DNA of 64,000 nucleotides, taken from NCBI GenBank assembly GCA_004380135.1, contig QXCR01000113.1:1-64000 (forward strand), written 5' to 3'. The translations under genes and the position numbers were made by a program. This DNA comes from Stemphylium vesicarium (Eukaryota > Ascomycota > Dothideomycetes > Pleosporales > Pleosporaceae). Shown here in pieces: positions 32,085 through 42,045 of the stretch (within the stretch, counting starts at the first letter, position 1; every line of letters begins with the position of its first letter). The notes under the pieces were generated by a model, which did no database searches, was not told the DNA's origin, and worked only from the letters and a program-made list of their open reading frames with translations.

Positions 32085-33499
32085 ATGGCCTCCACGCCGT
32101 CGATACGGCAGTTCAGCGCATGCCTCCGCTGCGTGCGACCGCTCCCGGGCGTCAATGGCACCCGCCGTCTGCTTTCGACGTCAGCTGTGGCCCGTGAAGA
32201 GGTGCAGACCCAGGCCCCGAATGCGACTCCGCCTCCCCCGCCGTCAAACCCTCCTCAAGGCGCCGCCCAGAATGCAGCTCCCCAGGATGTGCCCGATTAC
32301 ATGCAAAAATGGGGTACGCTAGACCCGCAGATGGTGGAAAACAAGAAGCAAGAACGCCGACTGTTGCGGAGAGAGCATGTGCAGCCAGTGGGATCCCGTC
32401 GTCGTAGAGCCGTCCTTCGTCGCTCTACCATGCAGAAAACCCCCGAGATTCCATTTGAACAACTCCCGTACCAATGTTTTCAGGAGGCCAGGAAGTTTCT
32501 GTTGGAGGACAGGCAGGAGAAGCTCAAAGAGATTGAGACGCAACAGACGCGGATAAGGCACCTGATGGCCCAGGACCCGAGTGTCAGTGGTGGCCCTGCT
32601 GCAAAGGAGCATAGGCTGCGGAGCATGAGACAGCACCTGAATGATTTGATCATTCTAGCCGATATCAACGACCCGGTCGTGAAGCGAAAGTTTGAAGATG
32701 GGCAGGGTATGTTATATGTCCGGAATCTATATGCTCAGCTGACAACTGCGAAGGTGATATGAATAAGCCAATTTACCGCTACCTTGCCGACAAAAAGTGG
32801 CGACAGTACAAGCGCCTTGTTCTTGAGCAGCGTGTCACCCAATTGGCCATCATTCCAGACCTGCTTCCATCACTGGATCTCGCAGCCGACATCGACCTTG
32901 GCTTTGGTAGGAAGGCGGTTGCGCCCGGCGACTTTGTCGATTCCTCCATAAGCGAAAAGATGCCTCGGCTCAACGTTCAGACATTCACCCCAGGTGACAA
33001 GCTCGTCACTGTTGTCATTGTAGACGCCGATGTGCCGGTTCAGGAGACCGACAGCTTCACCTACCGATGCCATTTGATTGCCTCCAACATTTCAATTTCA
33101 CCCAACAATACCTCCATACCCCTTCAGCGCATCGCCCAAGAGGACCAGAAGGTAGAAGACCCAAGTGCCAGGAAGATTGCGTTACCCTGGATTGCCCCTT
33201 GGGCCCACAGGGGTGCGCCATACCACCGCCTGGGAATATTTGTCTTTGAACAAGATGCTGGCAAACCGCTAGATGTGACCAAGTTCAGCAAGACGAAGCG
33301 CATGGGCTTCAATCTGCGCAGCTTTGCCGACTCAAACAAGCTGAGCGCAATCACCGCCACGCTTTTCAGGACCAAGTGGGATGAAAGCATGGCAGGCGTT
33401 ATGGAGCGTGCGGGTATGAAGAACCAGATCGATGTTGAATTCAAGAGGAAGAAGGTCGAGCCGCTGCCATACAAGCGACGGACGGAGCGCATGAGGTGA
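32085..33499 (+). CDS. Mitochondrial ribosomal protein mL38 (MRPL35-type, PEBP-like domain)
   Basis: Two exons joined by a 47-bp intron at 32707-32753 (GTATGT, branch CTGAC, AAG) give 455 residues. The N-terminal exon carries a presequence (MASTPSIRQFSACLRCVR), a Pro-rich stretch and a helical region (EARKFLLEDRQEKLKEIETQ). The second exon starts inside GDMNKPIYRYLADKKWRQY, the conserved link to a phosphatidylethanolamine-binding-protein-like domain (KLVTVVIVDADVPV, APWAHRGAPYHRLGIFVFEQD). Yeast MRPL35 has the same layout. The two exons look like separate ORFs if the intron is ignored; the frame and family layout show they are one gene. The ATG at 32085 is the first in frame; the open frame upstream of it has no ATG. 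Confidence 0.9.
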
Positions 33500-33892
33500 G
33501 AGAATTGTACAAGTTATGAGTTGGTGATGCATGTATACGATGTAAACATTTATGTACATTATGTGGTACTTTTGCGTACCATGCGAGTGTACCTGGATTG
33601 GGCTCGAATATTCCATGGCGGCACACTTCAAGGATGTATGTGCTCGCAACTCAAACTAAGGTTCCAGGGTTGCTCTTTCCATTTTTCACGTGCAGGCGCT
33701 TCCCACCTTCTTACTTTACCTCACTAGCGATCTCACCCCGTCGAATTTGCTTCCAGCACTGATTGTCCAACAAAATGTACGTGCAGAGGCTCACCTCTTC
33801 TTTCTTCTCTCGTCGCATCTATTTTATGGTCGTCACTATCGCCACCGTCTCACCCGCAACATCGCTCCGTTTTCTCTTCCAGTCTGCCAAAC
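33500..33892. other. Intergenic, promoter of the Mei4-like gene
   Basis: About 390 bp between mL38 and the next forward gene. It is AT-richer than the flanks, with ATG-rich short ORFs lacking motifs. It serves as 3' UTR of mL38 and promoter of the next gene. Confidence 0.4.
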
Positions 33893-35494
33893 ATGGCACA
33901 AGATGCTCTTTCTTCGGCGCAATCCTTCCTGCCATCACAGCAACAGATAGCGCTTGCACTTGCCGTCATCCGACGTAAGCCCGCTGGAATGCAAGTGCGA
34001 GGTGAGGTAACGTCAGCTGAGCTTGGCTGACATGAGCTAATATTGCCAGATTATATTTTTCAGTTACGCGCTCAGATCAAGCACGGTATTGATCCCCTCG
34101 ATCGAGAAGATCCAGGCTACTATGTTGATCAAGTTGCCTATTGGAAAGAACGGTGTAGCCGCGCCGAGAGCGAATGCGACAGGCTTCGGTATGTCAACGC
34201 GAAGCTTGAACGGTCGAACCAACTACTGTCAAATCTATCCAGCACAGCACTGGGTTCTGATGGAGACACATATTTGCGAGCTGCATCACCAATGAGGGGT
34301 GTGAAGCGGCCAAGGCAGACACAAAAGCGAGCTCAGAATCCAATCGCCGCCGCTCAGGAAACTGTCGATAACGACCTGAATTTTCTGGAGTCTCTGGGCA
34401 GTGATGGTACTAGCCTGACGGGAGCACTTTTCGTCGTTCATCTGCTTTGCAGGTCCACCGATCCTGACGCGTACACGTTGTGCTCCAACCTCATCCGCAG
34501 TGCCTCCTCCTTGGGGAAAGTCATACTCTATGCCGCTCAGAATTACGAACCCCTCTCACGTCAGGGTCGCAAATGGCTGGGTGCGACATCATTAGAAAAG
34601 GACAAATCTGATTTCGCCAACATGCTCTCGGTATGTGCAAGGGCCTTCATGTCAATACTAGTCGGTGCGGACAAACTTTCCAAAGCGGAAGACGACACGC
34701 GACTTACAAGTTTGATTGTCTGCGAATTGACAAACATGTTCAAGCTTGCACTTGACGCCATTGAGATATCTGCCAAGCTCACTGCACAGAGCGTTTTATC
34801 GCAACCATCTGCTCCAACCAAGAGCAAAGCCAAAGTCACTAACCCCGTCGTCAAAGAATCAAGCCCTGCAAGAGCAATTACACACCTTCTTATCAGCTTC
34901 CTGGGGCTTCTGGAAAAAGCCGACGCGATGCATCAAAAGATATTCGATGGCTTTGTATTCATCCTCTTCGAACGCGTGGGGAAGCAACTCTACTACTCGA
35001 CTTTCGGACAACACCGCTCTGAATCTATCGAGAGTAACATACTATCACCCCCTCAATCAGGGGATCCAGACGAAAAGGCTAAGCGGAGTCTCGAAACACA
35101 TGCCACACGTCTCGAGGCAAAAGCACTGGTCCTGATTCTCGAGCGAGCCATGGGTCTCGCCCCAAACCACATGAGCTCGCAGGCTCTTCGCGCAAACCAA
35201 CCGTCCAACCGAGCTTCCCGTTCACTGAGCCTCAAAAACATCGCTACTACTTCGCGGGCGCGTCTGAGTCCGCTCGCAAAGGATCGGTTGCAGCGAACTC
35301 TTGTTGCGTGCATGTATGGGACGGATCAAGATGACGAGTTTCTGGACATTCTTACCAAGCCGATGCCGCAGATGCGTCTCAGTTCGATGCAGAATGTCGC
35401 TAGGGTCGAGAATGAAGACGTTGAGGCTTGGTACAAGGGAGAGGTCTGGCGCCTGGTGGGCTGGGATATTCTTGCGCGTGAGGATGGGTGGTAA
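33893..35494 (+). CDS. Conserved helical protein, candidate Mei4-like meiotic DSB factor
   Basis: A 75-bp intron (33975-34049, GTAAGC ... CCAG) joins a 27-codon first exon to the main exon, giving 508 residues. The N-terminus reads SQQQIALALAVIRHYIFQLR, then a coiled-coil segment (YWKERCSRAESECDRLRYVN), a basic linker, and a long helical domain containing LTGALFVVHLLCR and CELTNMFKLALDA. No catalytic motif or membrane segment is present. The ALALA-I-R start followed by a helix and an alpha-helical C-terminal domain resembles the conserved N-terminal motif of Mei4, a partner of Rec114 in meiotic double-strand-break formation. That assignment is inference from a short motif. The annotation as a conserved protein of unknown function is safer. 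Confidence 0.6.
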
Positions 35495-35998
35495 GAGCCT
35501 CGAACGTTTTGTGCTAGTCTGTGAGATGGGTAGTATCGTGCACTAGACCACGGCAAAGAGGCACATGGTTGGAGAAGAAGCAGTCTTACAGCATTTTGTC
35601 TCACATTTACATGATGCTAAGCAGCTTCCATATTTCGATCCAACTTTGCCAGGAAACTCATTCAATTTTGCAAGTAAATGTCTCTACCATAAATTCCATC
35701 CCCTTGCCACCCCCTCATGTAGAAGTGTAAGCAGTGAGAGAAGAGTGCTATGCAAAGTAGATGTCTTGTTGTGTATGTAGCTGTCGTGGTAGCCTTATAT
35801 AGGGCTATTACGATGGTCTGTTTACATGACGTATCTATGATCGCGATAGGTGCAGCAGGTGCTGCTCAGGAGCAGGAGGAACCATCTTTCCACCACGTGG
35901 CACACTGGACGTCCTCACCCCATGAACCTTCACACCTCACTGTACCAAAACTTCGCGCTCCGCCGTCACTCCTCCAACTCCACCTTCCACTACCTTCC
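35495..35998. other. Convergent 3' region with a repeat-like block
   Basis: Lies between the stop of the Mei4-like gene and the stop of the stalk-fusion gene. At 35820-35842 the string TGTTTACATGACGTATCT matches the sequence rebuilt across the target site of the reverse Copia at 6660/11826, and similarity continues for about 80 bp on the right. The block at about 35760-35910 therefore looks like a relative of the repeat into which that Copia inserted. No gene is seen. Confidence 0.45.
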
Positions 35999-36843
35999 TC
36001 ACCAAGTCATCTTCGACCCTAAATTCCCATCTCCAGCAATCAACTACACCATGGTCAGCCTTTATACTCGGCAACCCCCCAACCCAACCCCCCTTTCCCC
36101 TCATCAACAGGAACCCCTCTCATTCCAAACAAAACTCACCTCATTAAGATCCTTGCCCTCCATCTCCGTGATCATCTTGATCAAAGCATCTTCATTGACT
36201 TCTTTGCCAACGGAGCCGAGGACTTCCTGTAGGGATGTTAATAACATTCTTCTCTGCACTACATCAACTTCCTAACACAACCAAACAACAATGGATTAGT
36301 TTACGGAGGGTTGGGGTTGGCTTGGAGGTCGGCGTTCATTGGACTTACTCTAACATCATCTTTCGTCAGCATCATATTCCCACCTAGCCGAAGCACGATA
36401 TACGCCCAATTTGCATGCATCAGCTCACCCCCTGATTTCATGCCCATGTTGCCAGCCGCATCACCAGCTGTAGCCGTGACAAACGAGGAGTCTGACATCC
36501 TGTTGCCGGTTCCAGAACGGTACTCGAATGGGTTCGGTGGCGGGTCTTGATGAGTAGATGTCATCGTCATACCCATCTGCCCTTCCCCCTCCTGCCCCCC
36601 TGAAGTCATCTTAATGCTCTCCCCAGCTCCTTCGTCCGCATGCGACGTCATGCCCATACCCACATCGCCCTCACCAGCATGCTTAGCTACGCTGCTTGTA
36701 GAGAGCAAATTCATGATTGGCTTTTCCAAGCCATCCAGGTTGGCCGCACAGAGAAGCGATGTCAGTTTCTCGTGCGAGATTTCTGCAGCCTCGTTGCCGA
36801 GGAGCAGGGCTGCGTATTCTGCGGCGAGTTTGGCGGTGGTCAT
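35999..36843 (-). CDS. Fusion of ribosomal stalk P1-type and P2-type domains
   Basis: Three exons with introns 36227-36348 (GTAAGT ... CTACAG) and 36044-36139 (GTGAGT ... GTGTAG) give 208 residues. Residues 1-50 match the P1 N-terminal dimerisation domain (LAAEYAALLLGNEAAEISHEKL, then LCAANLDGLEKP). A Gly/Met/Ser/Thr-rich linker of about 90 residues follows, with repeated MGM and MTS patches. The C-terminal 70 residues match the P2 N-terminal domain (ANWAYIVLRLGGN, then LGSVGKEVNEDALIKMITEMEGKDLNELIA). Neither part keeps the conserved acidic tail (SDDDMGFGLFD-type) that contacts elongation factors. Frame continuity across both introns argues that the fusion is real. P1 and P2 normally form separate chains on the ribosomal stalk. 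The function of a tailless tandem is unknown. Confidence 0.75.
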
Positions 36844-37445
36844 TTTGGCTGAGATGGGGGGATAGATGTTTCAGAGGAAATATGGAAGTCTACGAGGCAA
36901 TATAAAGAGGAATACTTTAGATCTAAATGAATCGGGATAAATAAAAATGTTGTTTTGTGGGAGGGGTTTTAGAGGGGGTGGTGTAGGACATGGCGTGGAA
37001 TTTGCACTACCACCTTTCCAACTTGGAGTTGTGCGTTTCCGAGAAGCGCAGCGCATAGGGCAGAGCTGTTTCGTATGTCAGCTGGCTGCATGAATTTGAT
37101 AGGACAGTTGCTGAACGCTTGAGTAAGAGGGATATGGCAATTTCGCTGTACTACCGCTAGTTGCGGGGTTTGGGAGAGTGGTCTGGAATCATTGTTGCAA
37201 ACTGTTACGCGGGGCTAGATGTGTGTGGAGGATGTTCAGTACCACTTTCTTCGAATAGATACGGTTGACCCCGCTCTTTGACTGTGCCTGTAGAACATAG
37301 TTACGAAGAGAATTCTGTACCGGTGTGGCGCATACACGAGATCAAATGCTACCACAACTGATAGAATGGAAACTGCCTGCGGTAACACTATAAAGCCAGT
37401 GAGAATCCATGACGCTCAATCAAAGCGAAGACATCGCTATCCCAC
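36844..37445. other. Intergenic, promoter of the stalk-fusion gene
   Basis: About 600 bp between the ATG at 36843 and the end of the oxoprolinase remnant. No conserved coding motif is visible. Short ORFs are without recognisable features. Confidence 0.4.
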
Positions 37446-37985
37446 TTAATTACTAGCTTTCTGCGCCAACTGGAACTGACTAACGAACCTCCGTTCAACC
37501 GCCACCTTCCCCCTGTTCTCATCACTGTCCTCCTCGTACTCACTCTTGACTCCCCACCCACCTCCACCCGGCGTATAAACAACAATACAGTCGGCCTTCT
37601 GCACCGAAAAGTCCTTGCGGCCACCCAACTTGCACCACACCCCCACCTTCTTGACAATATAATCAACGCCACTGCTACCATCCTCGCCACCAAACATACC
37701 ACACGGCCTCTTAATACGCCGCTCACTAACGATAGAGGCGTTCATATCGTGATAGAACTGGTACACCCTCCGGGTACCATTTCCGCCATTACATCTCCCC
37801 TTTCCCCCGGAGCCGTCGCGAATGCTAAACTCACGGAGAAGGACCGGGTCCTGTTTTTCAAGCGATTCAGGATCTGTGATGCGCGTGTTAGTCATGTGGA
37901 TATGGGCGCCTGACGTGCCGTTCCAGCCAGGTCCGGCACCACTGCCACCACAGATTGTTTCACCGAAGTCGAGGTCTTGAGGCCG
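37446..37985 (-). pseudogene. C-terminal remnant of a 5-oxoprolinase/hydantoinase B-type protein
   Basis: About 180 residues matching the very C-terminal end of ATP-dependent 5-oxoprolinase (HyuB part): ETICGGSGAGPGWNGTSGAH, HMTNTRITDPESLEK, IRDGSGGKGRCNGGNG, SERRIKRPCGMFGGEDG and TPGGGGWG. The intact enzyme is about 1,270 residues, so over 1,000 are missing upstream. Two codons are missing inside the FG..ETI block. The break lies near 37985-38012, head-to-head with the truncated aminotransferase. The residual frame has no proper start. Not functional as an oxoprolinase. Confidence 0.75.
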
Positions 37986-38049
37986 CAGAGAACAATGCCA
38001 CGTCAGGACCACCCATGCACAAAACTGGAGAGCGATACAAGACGCTCTA

Positions 38050-38931
38050 TTGACATATCATCTACCGTGTACCATCATTCTCGAACCCTAGTGCCAAAAC
38101 AATGTCCCTGTGAAGACGTCAAGAGCTTATACGACTAGCTCGAGAATTCGACGCCTTGGTGATCACGGATGATGTTTACGATGCTCTGCGCTGGCCGGCT
38201 CACAAGGACGAGATGTCTAAGCAGCTTGGCGAAGTACTACCGCGACTCGTGGAGATCAATCGCACCCTCGATGGCGGCCCAAAGAATGAATGGGGCAACG
38301 CCATGAGCAATGGCTCGTTCTCGAAGATCATTGCGCCAGGCATACGCGTCGGGTGGCAGAAGCAACATCCGCATTTTCCCTTGCGCTGTCGCAGGTCGGT
38401 GCTTCAAGATCTGGTGGATGTCCGACGCATCTCGCTGCTTCCTTTGTGCATGAGATGCTCGATTCCGGCTCTCTGAGGAAGCATCTCAAAGAGAAAGTGC
38501 TCCCGACTTTCAGGGCGCGCTATCACGCTATGCTACAGGCCATTCACGAGCATTTAGTACCGCAAGGTGTTACAATCTCAACCGGAAAAGCATACAACTG
38601 TGAGTCAGGGCATGCAAACGACACATCAAACGCTCCTCAAAGATACGCCCCTCAGGCCGGAGGATACTTCATCTGGCTACTGCTTCCGAGTGACCTCTTT
38701 TGGAAGGGCGCTGAACTGGCAGCTAGGGGACTAGAGAAGTACAACTTGATGTTTACCTACGGCGGTATGATCCAAATGCAAGGTGCCAGTGAATCGGAGA
38801 AGAGGGCAGCAGAGGGTTACGGCAATGGTATACGGCTCTCATGGGCATGGCATGCAGAAGACGAGATTGTCGAAGGCATTGGAAGGCTTTCTTTATTAAT
38901 CCGCGAAGCTCTGTGTGAGGTAAAAGGTTAA
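38050..38931 (+). pseudogene. C-terminal remnant of a fold-type I PLP aminotransferase
   Basis: The frame picks up at a HIIY.VPSFSNPS block, followed by QELIRLAREFDALVITDDVYD with the PLP-contacting Asp and Tyr, SNGSFSKIIAPGIRVGW with the PLP-lysine, GGYFIWLLLP and RLSWAW near the end. It resembles 2-aminoadipate/aromatic aminotransferase-like proteins. Three lesions are visible: in-frame TGAs at about 38050 and 38114, and a 1-nt deletion at about 38353 just after RVGW that moves the rest to another frame. The first half of the enzyme, before the NP-G block, is missing. It stands head-to-head with the truncated oxoprolinase, so one deletion could have removed both 5' halves. Confidence 0.75.
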
Positions 38932-39155
38932 TCTCTGTATTTAATCAACATTCTCGTTCAATATCTATATTGTCAGCATGGCACCCCAGTTCACAAGGTA
39001 CATTTGAACTGTATCTCTCACATGACTCTTCGTCACTTGCTTAATCATATTGGTCGTGTATATAATCGCTCTATGTAGCTCGCTTAATACAACAACCTTC
39101 TGCCTTCTTTCATGTCTTCTGCTTGGACCGTACCACATCCGACATATATCTCTTT

Positions 39156-40028
39156 CTATCCTTGTGAAAGCGGTGTAGGCAATCCCTCAACAACAACATG
39201 TTTCGATCTCTCTCTCGATTCACCTTGCTCTAAGAAAAATCTCAGAACCAACCTGGCGGCTTCTATTGCATCATCGTCCGCATCAATAGCGTCCAGCGTC
39301 TCTTCCATGACCTTTGGTTGCCAATCCGGGAGGAAAAACTTCACTGTCTCGCTATTGACGAATCTATCAAACTCAAAGTGGCCTTGGTACGTGAGAACGC
39401 GGCCACACTCGTATAATCCCTGTACCGCACAGTGTTCAGTGTTCCCCACAGTCATCCAAGATGGCGGCAGCTTTTGCAAGTCGGGAATGATAACGTGATC
39501 ACGATGTATGAACTGCAGCCTCATCTTTCCTTGTCGACTGCATTCGTCCCCACTAATGTTGCAGAACGTTTTGCGAAAATGTTCGTGCAGCACAATCTCT
39601 TTCACTCCGACTTCAAGCCCATTCGGATCTTTCTCAACCTTGACTCCATAGTCTTTGAGCAACGTTTGGCAAATCAATTGATGCCCAAAACAACTTCCGA
39701 ATATCTTGACCCTGGGCTGATTCTCATAGGTATCCTTTGTCCATCTCGCAAGTTTGTGGATCCAAGGTCGATCATCGTAAGAGGATGCCGCCGCTCCGGT
39801 GATGATAACGGCGTCGAAATCGTCCAGCGATGAGGGGTATACGTTCTTTACAACGTCGAAATCGGTAGATATGATTTTGATTTCTCGTTCGGTTGATCCT
39901 TTCGCATTCGTGGCGGCATCAGAGAGAAGATCGTGAAAGATGCGTCCGTAGGTGGAGGCGCGTTTGGCGCACACAGTAGGGGCCGGTGTGTCGGCGTTTA
40001 GCATGCAGATGCGGATTGGCTGAGCCAT
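39156..40028 (-). CDS. Class I glutamine amidotransferase-like protein
   Basis: 290 residues in a single exon. The nucleophile elbow is GSCFGHQLIC near residue 117, and the catalytic His lies in TYQGHFEF near residue 224 with a Glu two positions later, forming the Cys-His-Glu triad. The pattern VIITGAAASSYDD and the length match the stand-alone GATase1-like proteins of fungi (GMP-synthase-glutaminase-like, YfeJ-type), for which the physiological amide donor/acceptor is not known. The ATG at 40028 (MAQPIRICMLNADTP) is preferred over one at 40049 because the fold begins at once with a beta strand. Neighbours are remnants and a transposon, so context gives no hint. Confidence 0.85.
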   Translation of the reverse strand: MAQPIRICMLNADTPAPTVCAKRASTYGRIFHDLLSDAATNAKGSTEREIKIISTDFDVVKNVYPSSLDDFDAVIITGAAASSYDDRPWIHKLARWTKDTYENQPRVKIFGSCFGHQLICQTLLKDYGVKVEKDPNGLEVGVKEIVLHEHFRKTFCNISGDECSRQGKMRLQFIHRDHVIIPDLQKLPPSWMTVGNTEHCAVQGLYECGRVLTYQGHFEFDRFVNSETVKFFLPDWQPKVMEETLDAIDADDDAIEAARLVLRFFLEQGESRERSKHVVVEGLPTPLSQG

Positions 40029-40240
40029 GACGTGAGGGAAAAGCAACACAAAGTTTACACCATGGGCTGAGTTGGTACAACGACAAGCAGGATTTTGATA
40101 ACCAGAGATATTTCTTTGATATCAATGTCTTCTGGGTAGTTCAAAGTTGAGAATACCGGTATTATCCGTCGCTAAGCGTATCCAGGGTTGGTATCATTTC
40201 CCGCAAATAGGCCTTTCTTATGTCAGCTAGTGAGGGCTTA

Positions 40241-42045
40241 ACGTGTTCTACCAGTAAGTGGCCCACCCCACCCAACTTCACGCGACTCTCTACGTAATAG
40301 CATTATAGCAACATTAGGTAATAGAATAGGATTTTAAAGATAGCTGGTTTATTTCCGTCTACATTGCTTCCTTGTGTGTCCTTGGATATGGCACTTTGTA
40401 CGCGTTGGTGGTGCGCGCTGACGTCGTGGAGTAGTTAGAGCTTGTTCCACCTCCGCGACCACCCTTTCTGCCTCTGTAGCAAGCTGCTGGCATTACTGAG
40501 TCTGTAGCGCTCCTCCACGGGCTGTATACTGGCGCCGCTGTTCTCTCCTACGTTGCTGGCGCTGAATAGCTGTACGAAGCTTTCTATTCTCCTCTGCGAG
40601 TATAGTCGCTGAGTTCATCGCAAGCTGACAACATTTAACAAGCTGACGGATAGCTTGGCTTGTCGGGCACTGTGATTGGCGTCAAAGCAGGTCCTGTATG
40701 TGACGAGCCTGCTGCTGAAGCTGCGCTACTGTACGCGGTGTCTCTGCAGTCCATGTGACGTTGTTGTCTGCTGTTGTCCCTGGTGGAGAGGGCGTACGGA
40801 CGACGGTGAGTGACGATAGGACGCGGTCTGGACAGGGAGGGATAAACCCTGTCGCCTGGAAGCCAGCCTGGAAGTTCTGCTCTGTGAATACTGCTGGCCG
40901 GATCCGTGTATAGGTGGTGAGAAACTCTATCTTGTCAATATGGTAGACGCTTTGGCGAGCTAGCTCCTGGATCTCATGACCGTACGCTCGCTTGAGTGGG
41001 GAGAAGCAGCTCATATCAAGCGGCTGAAGGAGATGGGAGGTATGAGCTAGCATACAGAGAGTGATAATCTTGTTCTCTGTACAGTACTGGTCGAACTCAG
41101 GCGTAGCGTGACTACTATGGCCATCTAGGATAGGAAGCCGGTAGACTCCATGCGTACGAGACGCCGTATGTCTGTTAAAGTGCTTTACCCACTCAATGCC
41201 GAGCTCATCTGTCTTCCAGCCGTTGTTGGATATAGCGAGTACCCCATCTAGCGGAAGGTGCTAATACTAGCTAGCCTGGTGTTGCTTACTAGACAGGATC
41301 ACGAACGGCGGGAGACACCAGCTAGACGCGTTAATACACTCGATAGTCGTGACCCAGTCGCGATTGCCTGCCTGTATGGTGACTACTCGGCCTGTAGTAT
41401 CTAGTCTAGTGACGACTTTAGAGGCAGCCGCGACGTCTATCATAAAGCCAGTCTCATCAAAGTTGTACGTGTCTGTGTCTAGTATGCCGTACGCCTGGCG
41501 CGTCTCCTCTACAAGCTTAAACCACGCTGCGATTGTGACAGGATCCTCGCAGCGAGCGCGCTGGCTGTGGAACTTCCTATTCCACTTTGTCTGTAGCTCT
41601 GAATGGCTGTTGACGAAGCGCGACACCCAGCACTTGCCTGTAGGTGGAGGAGGTGGATCTTGGCCGCGCTCGGCGAGAAGAGCGTCTGCCATCCGTCGTA
41701 CGTCGATGACCTGGGGTGGAAATCCTCGTCAATCAAGGCCTAGAATCCAGTCTACAAGAGACTGCTCCTCAGTAGCTGATAGCTTGCGATTGACAGACAC
41801 TATCTCTGATCGCGGCTGGGTACCGCGGAGGCGGCGACGGCGGCAGAGCGTTGTTCGCAGAGCGTCGTACACCAAGGCAGCCCGGCGCTGGCTCATAACG
41901 CGTTTTTCTTGAAGCGCACGAGATGCTAGAAGAATTCTGCCTTCACGAGAAGTCTGTTGAGAACGTTGTGGTGGTGGCATTATTGTTGTGGTGTAGAGGA
42001 TTGCGTGAAGTTGGGTGGGGTGGGCCACTTACTGATAGAACACGT
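40241..42045 (-). mobile_element. Pogo/Fot1-type DNA transposon with about 50-bp TIRs
   Basis: 1805 bp bounded by inverted repeats: about 50 bp from ACGTGTTCTAYCAGTAAG at each end match after reverse complementing with only a few mismatches. Both sides are flanked by TA (40239-40240 and 42046-42047), the Tc1/mariner-type target duplication. The minus-strand transposase has an HTH region (VDWILGLD then RGFPPQVIDVRRMA), the CENP-B/Tc5 part (WVSRFVNSHSEL), and the DDE catalytic domain (YNFDETGFMID, GNRDWVTTIECINA, LPILDGHSSH, HTSHLLQPLDMSCFSPLKRAY). Stops interrupt the frame: a TGA after ILGLD and two TAGs after HQAS. It is much less RIP-affected than the 6-kb remnant, so it arrived later. Confidence 0.88.
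41054..42028 (-). pseudogene. Transposase of the pogo/Fot1-type element, broken
   Basis: Read on the minus strand the transposase spans about 42010-40600. Visible pieces are at 42028-41729 (DNA-binding region, starts TTIMPPPQRSQQ), 41692-41267 (catalytic domain, first Asp and central strands) and 41053-40682 (last Asp-containing region HLLQPLDMS and C-terminal helices). All are in one frame except for three stop codons at about 41729 and 41257-41263. The catalytic DDD set is still recognisable. Confidence 0.75.

Noticed and set aside
32707..32762. Two separate genes at 32085 and 32759
   Set aside because: The apparent stop and new ATG fall inside or next to a perfect 47-bp intron; the joined frame matches mL38 family layout.
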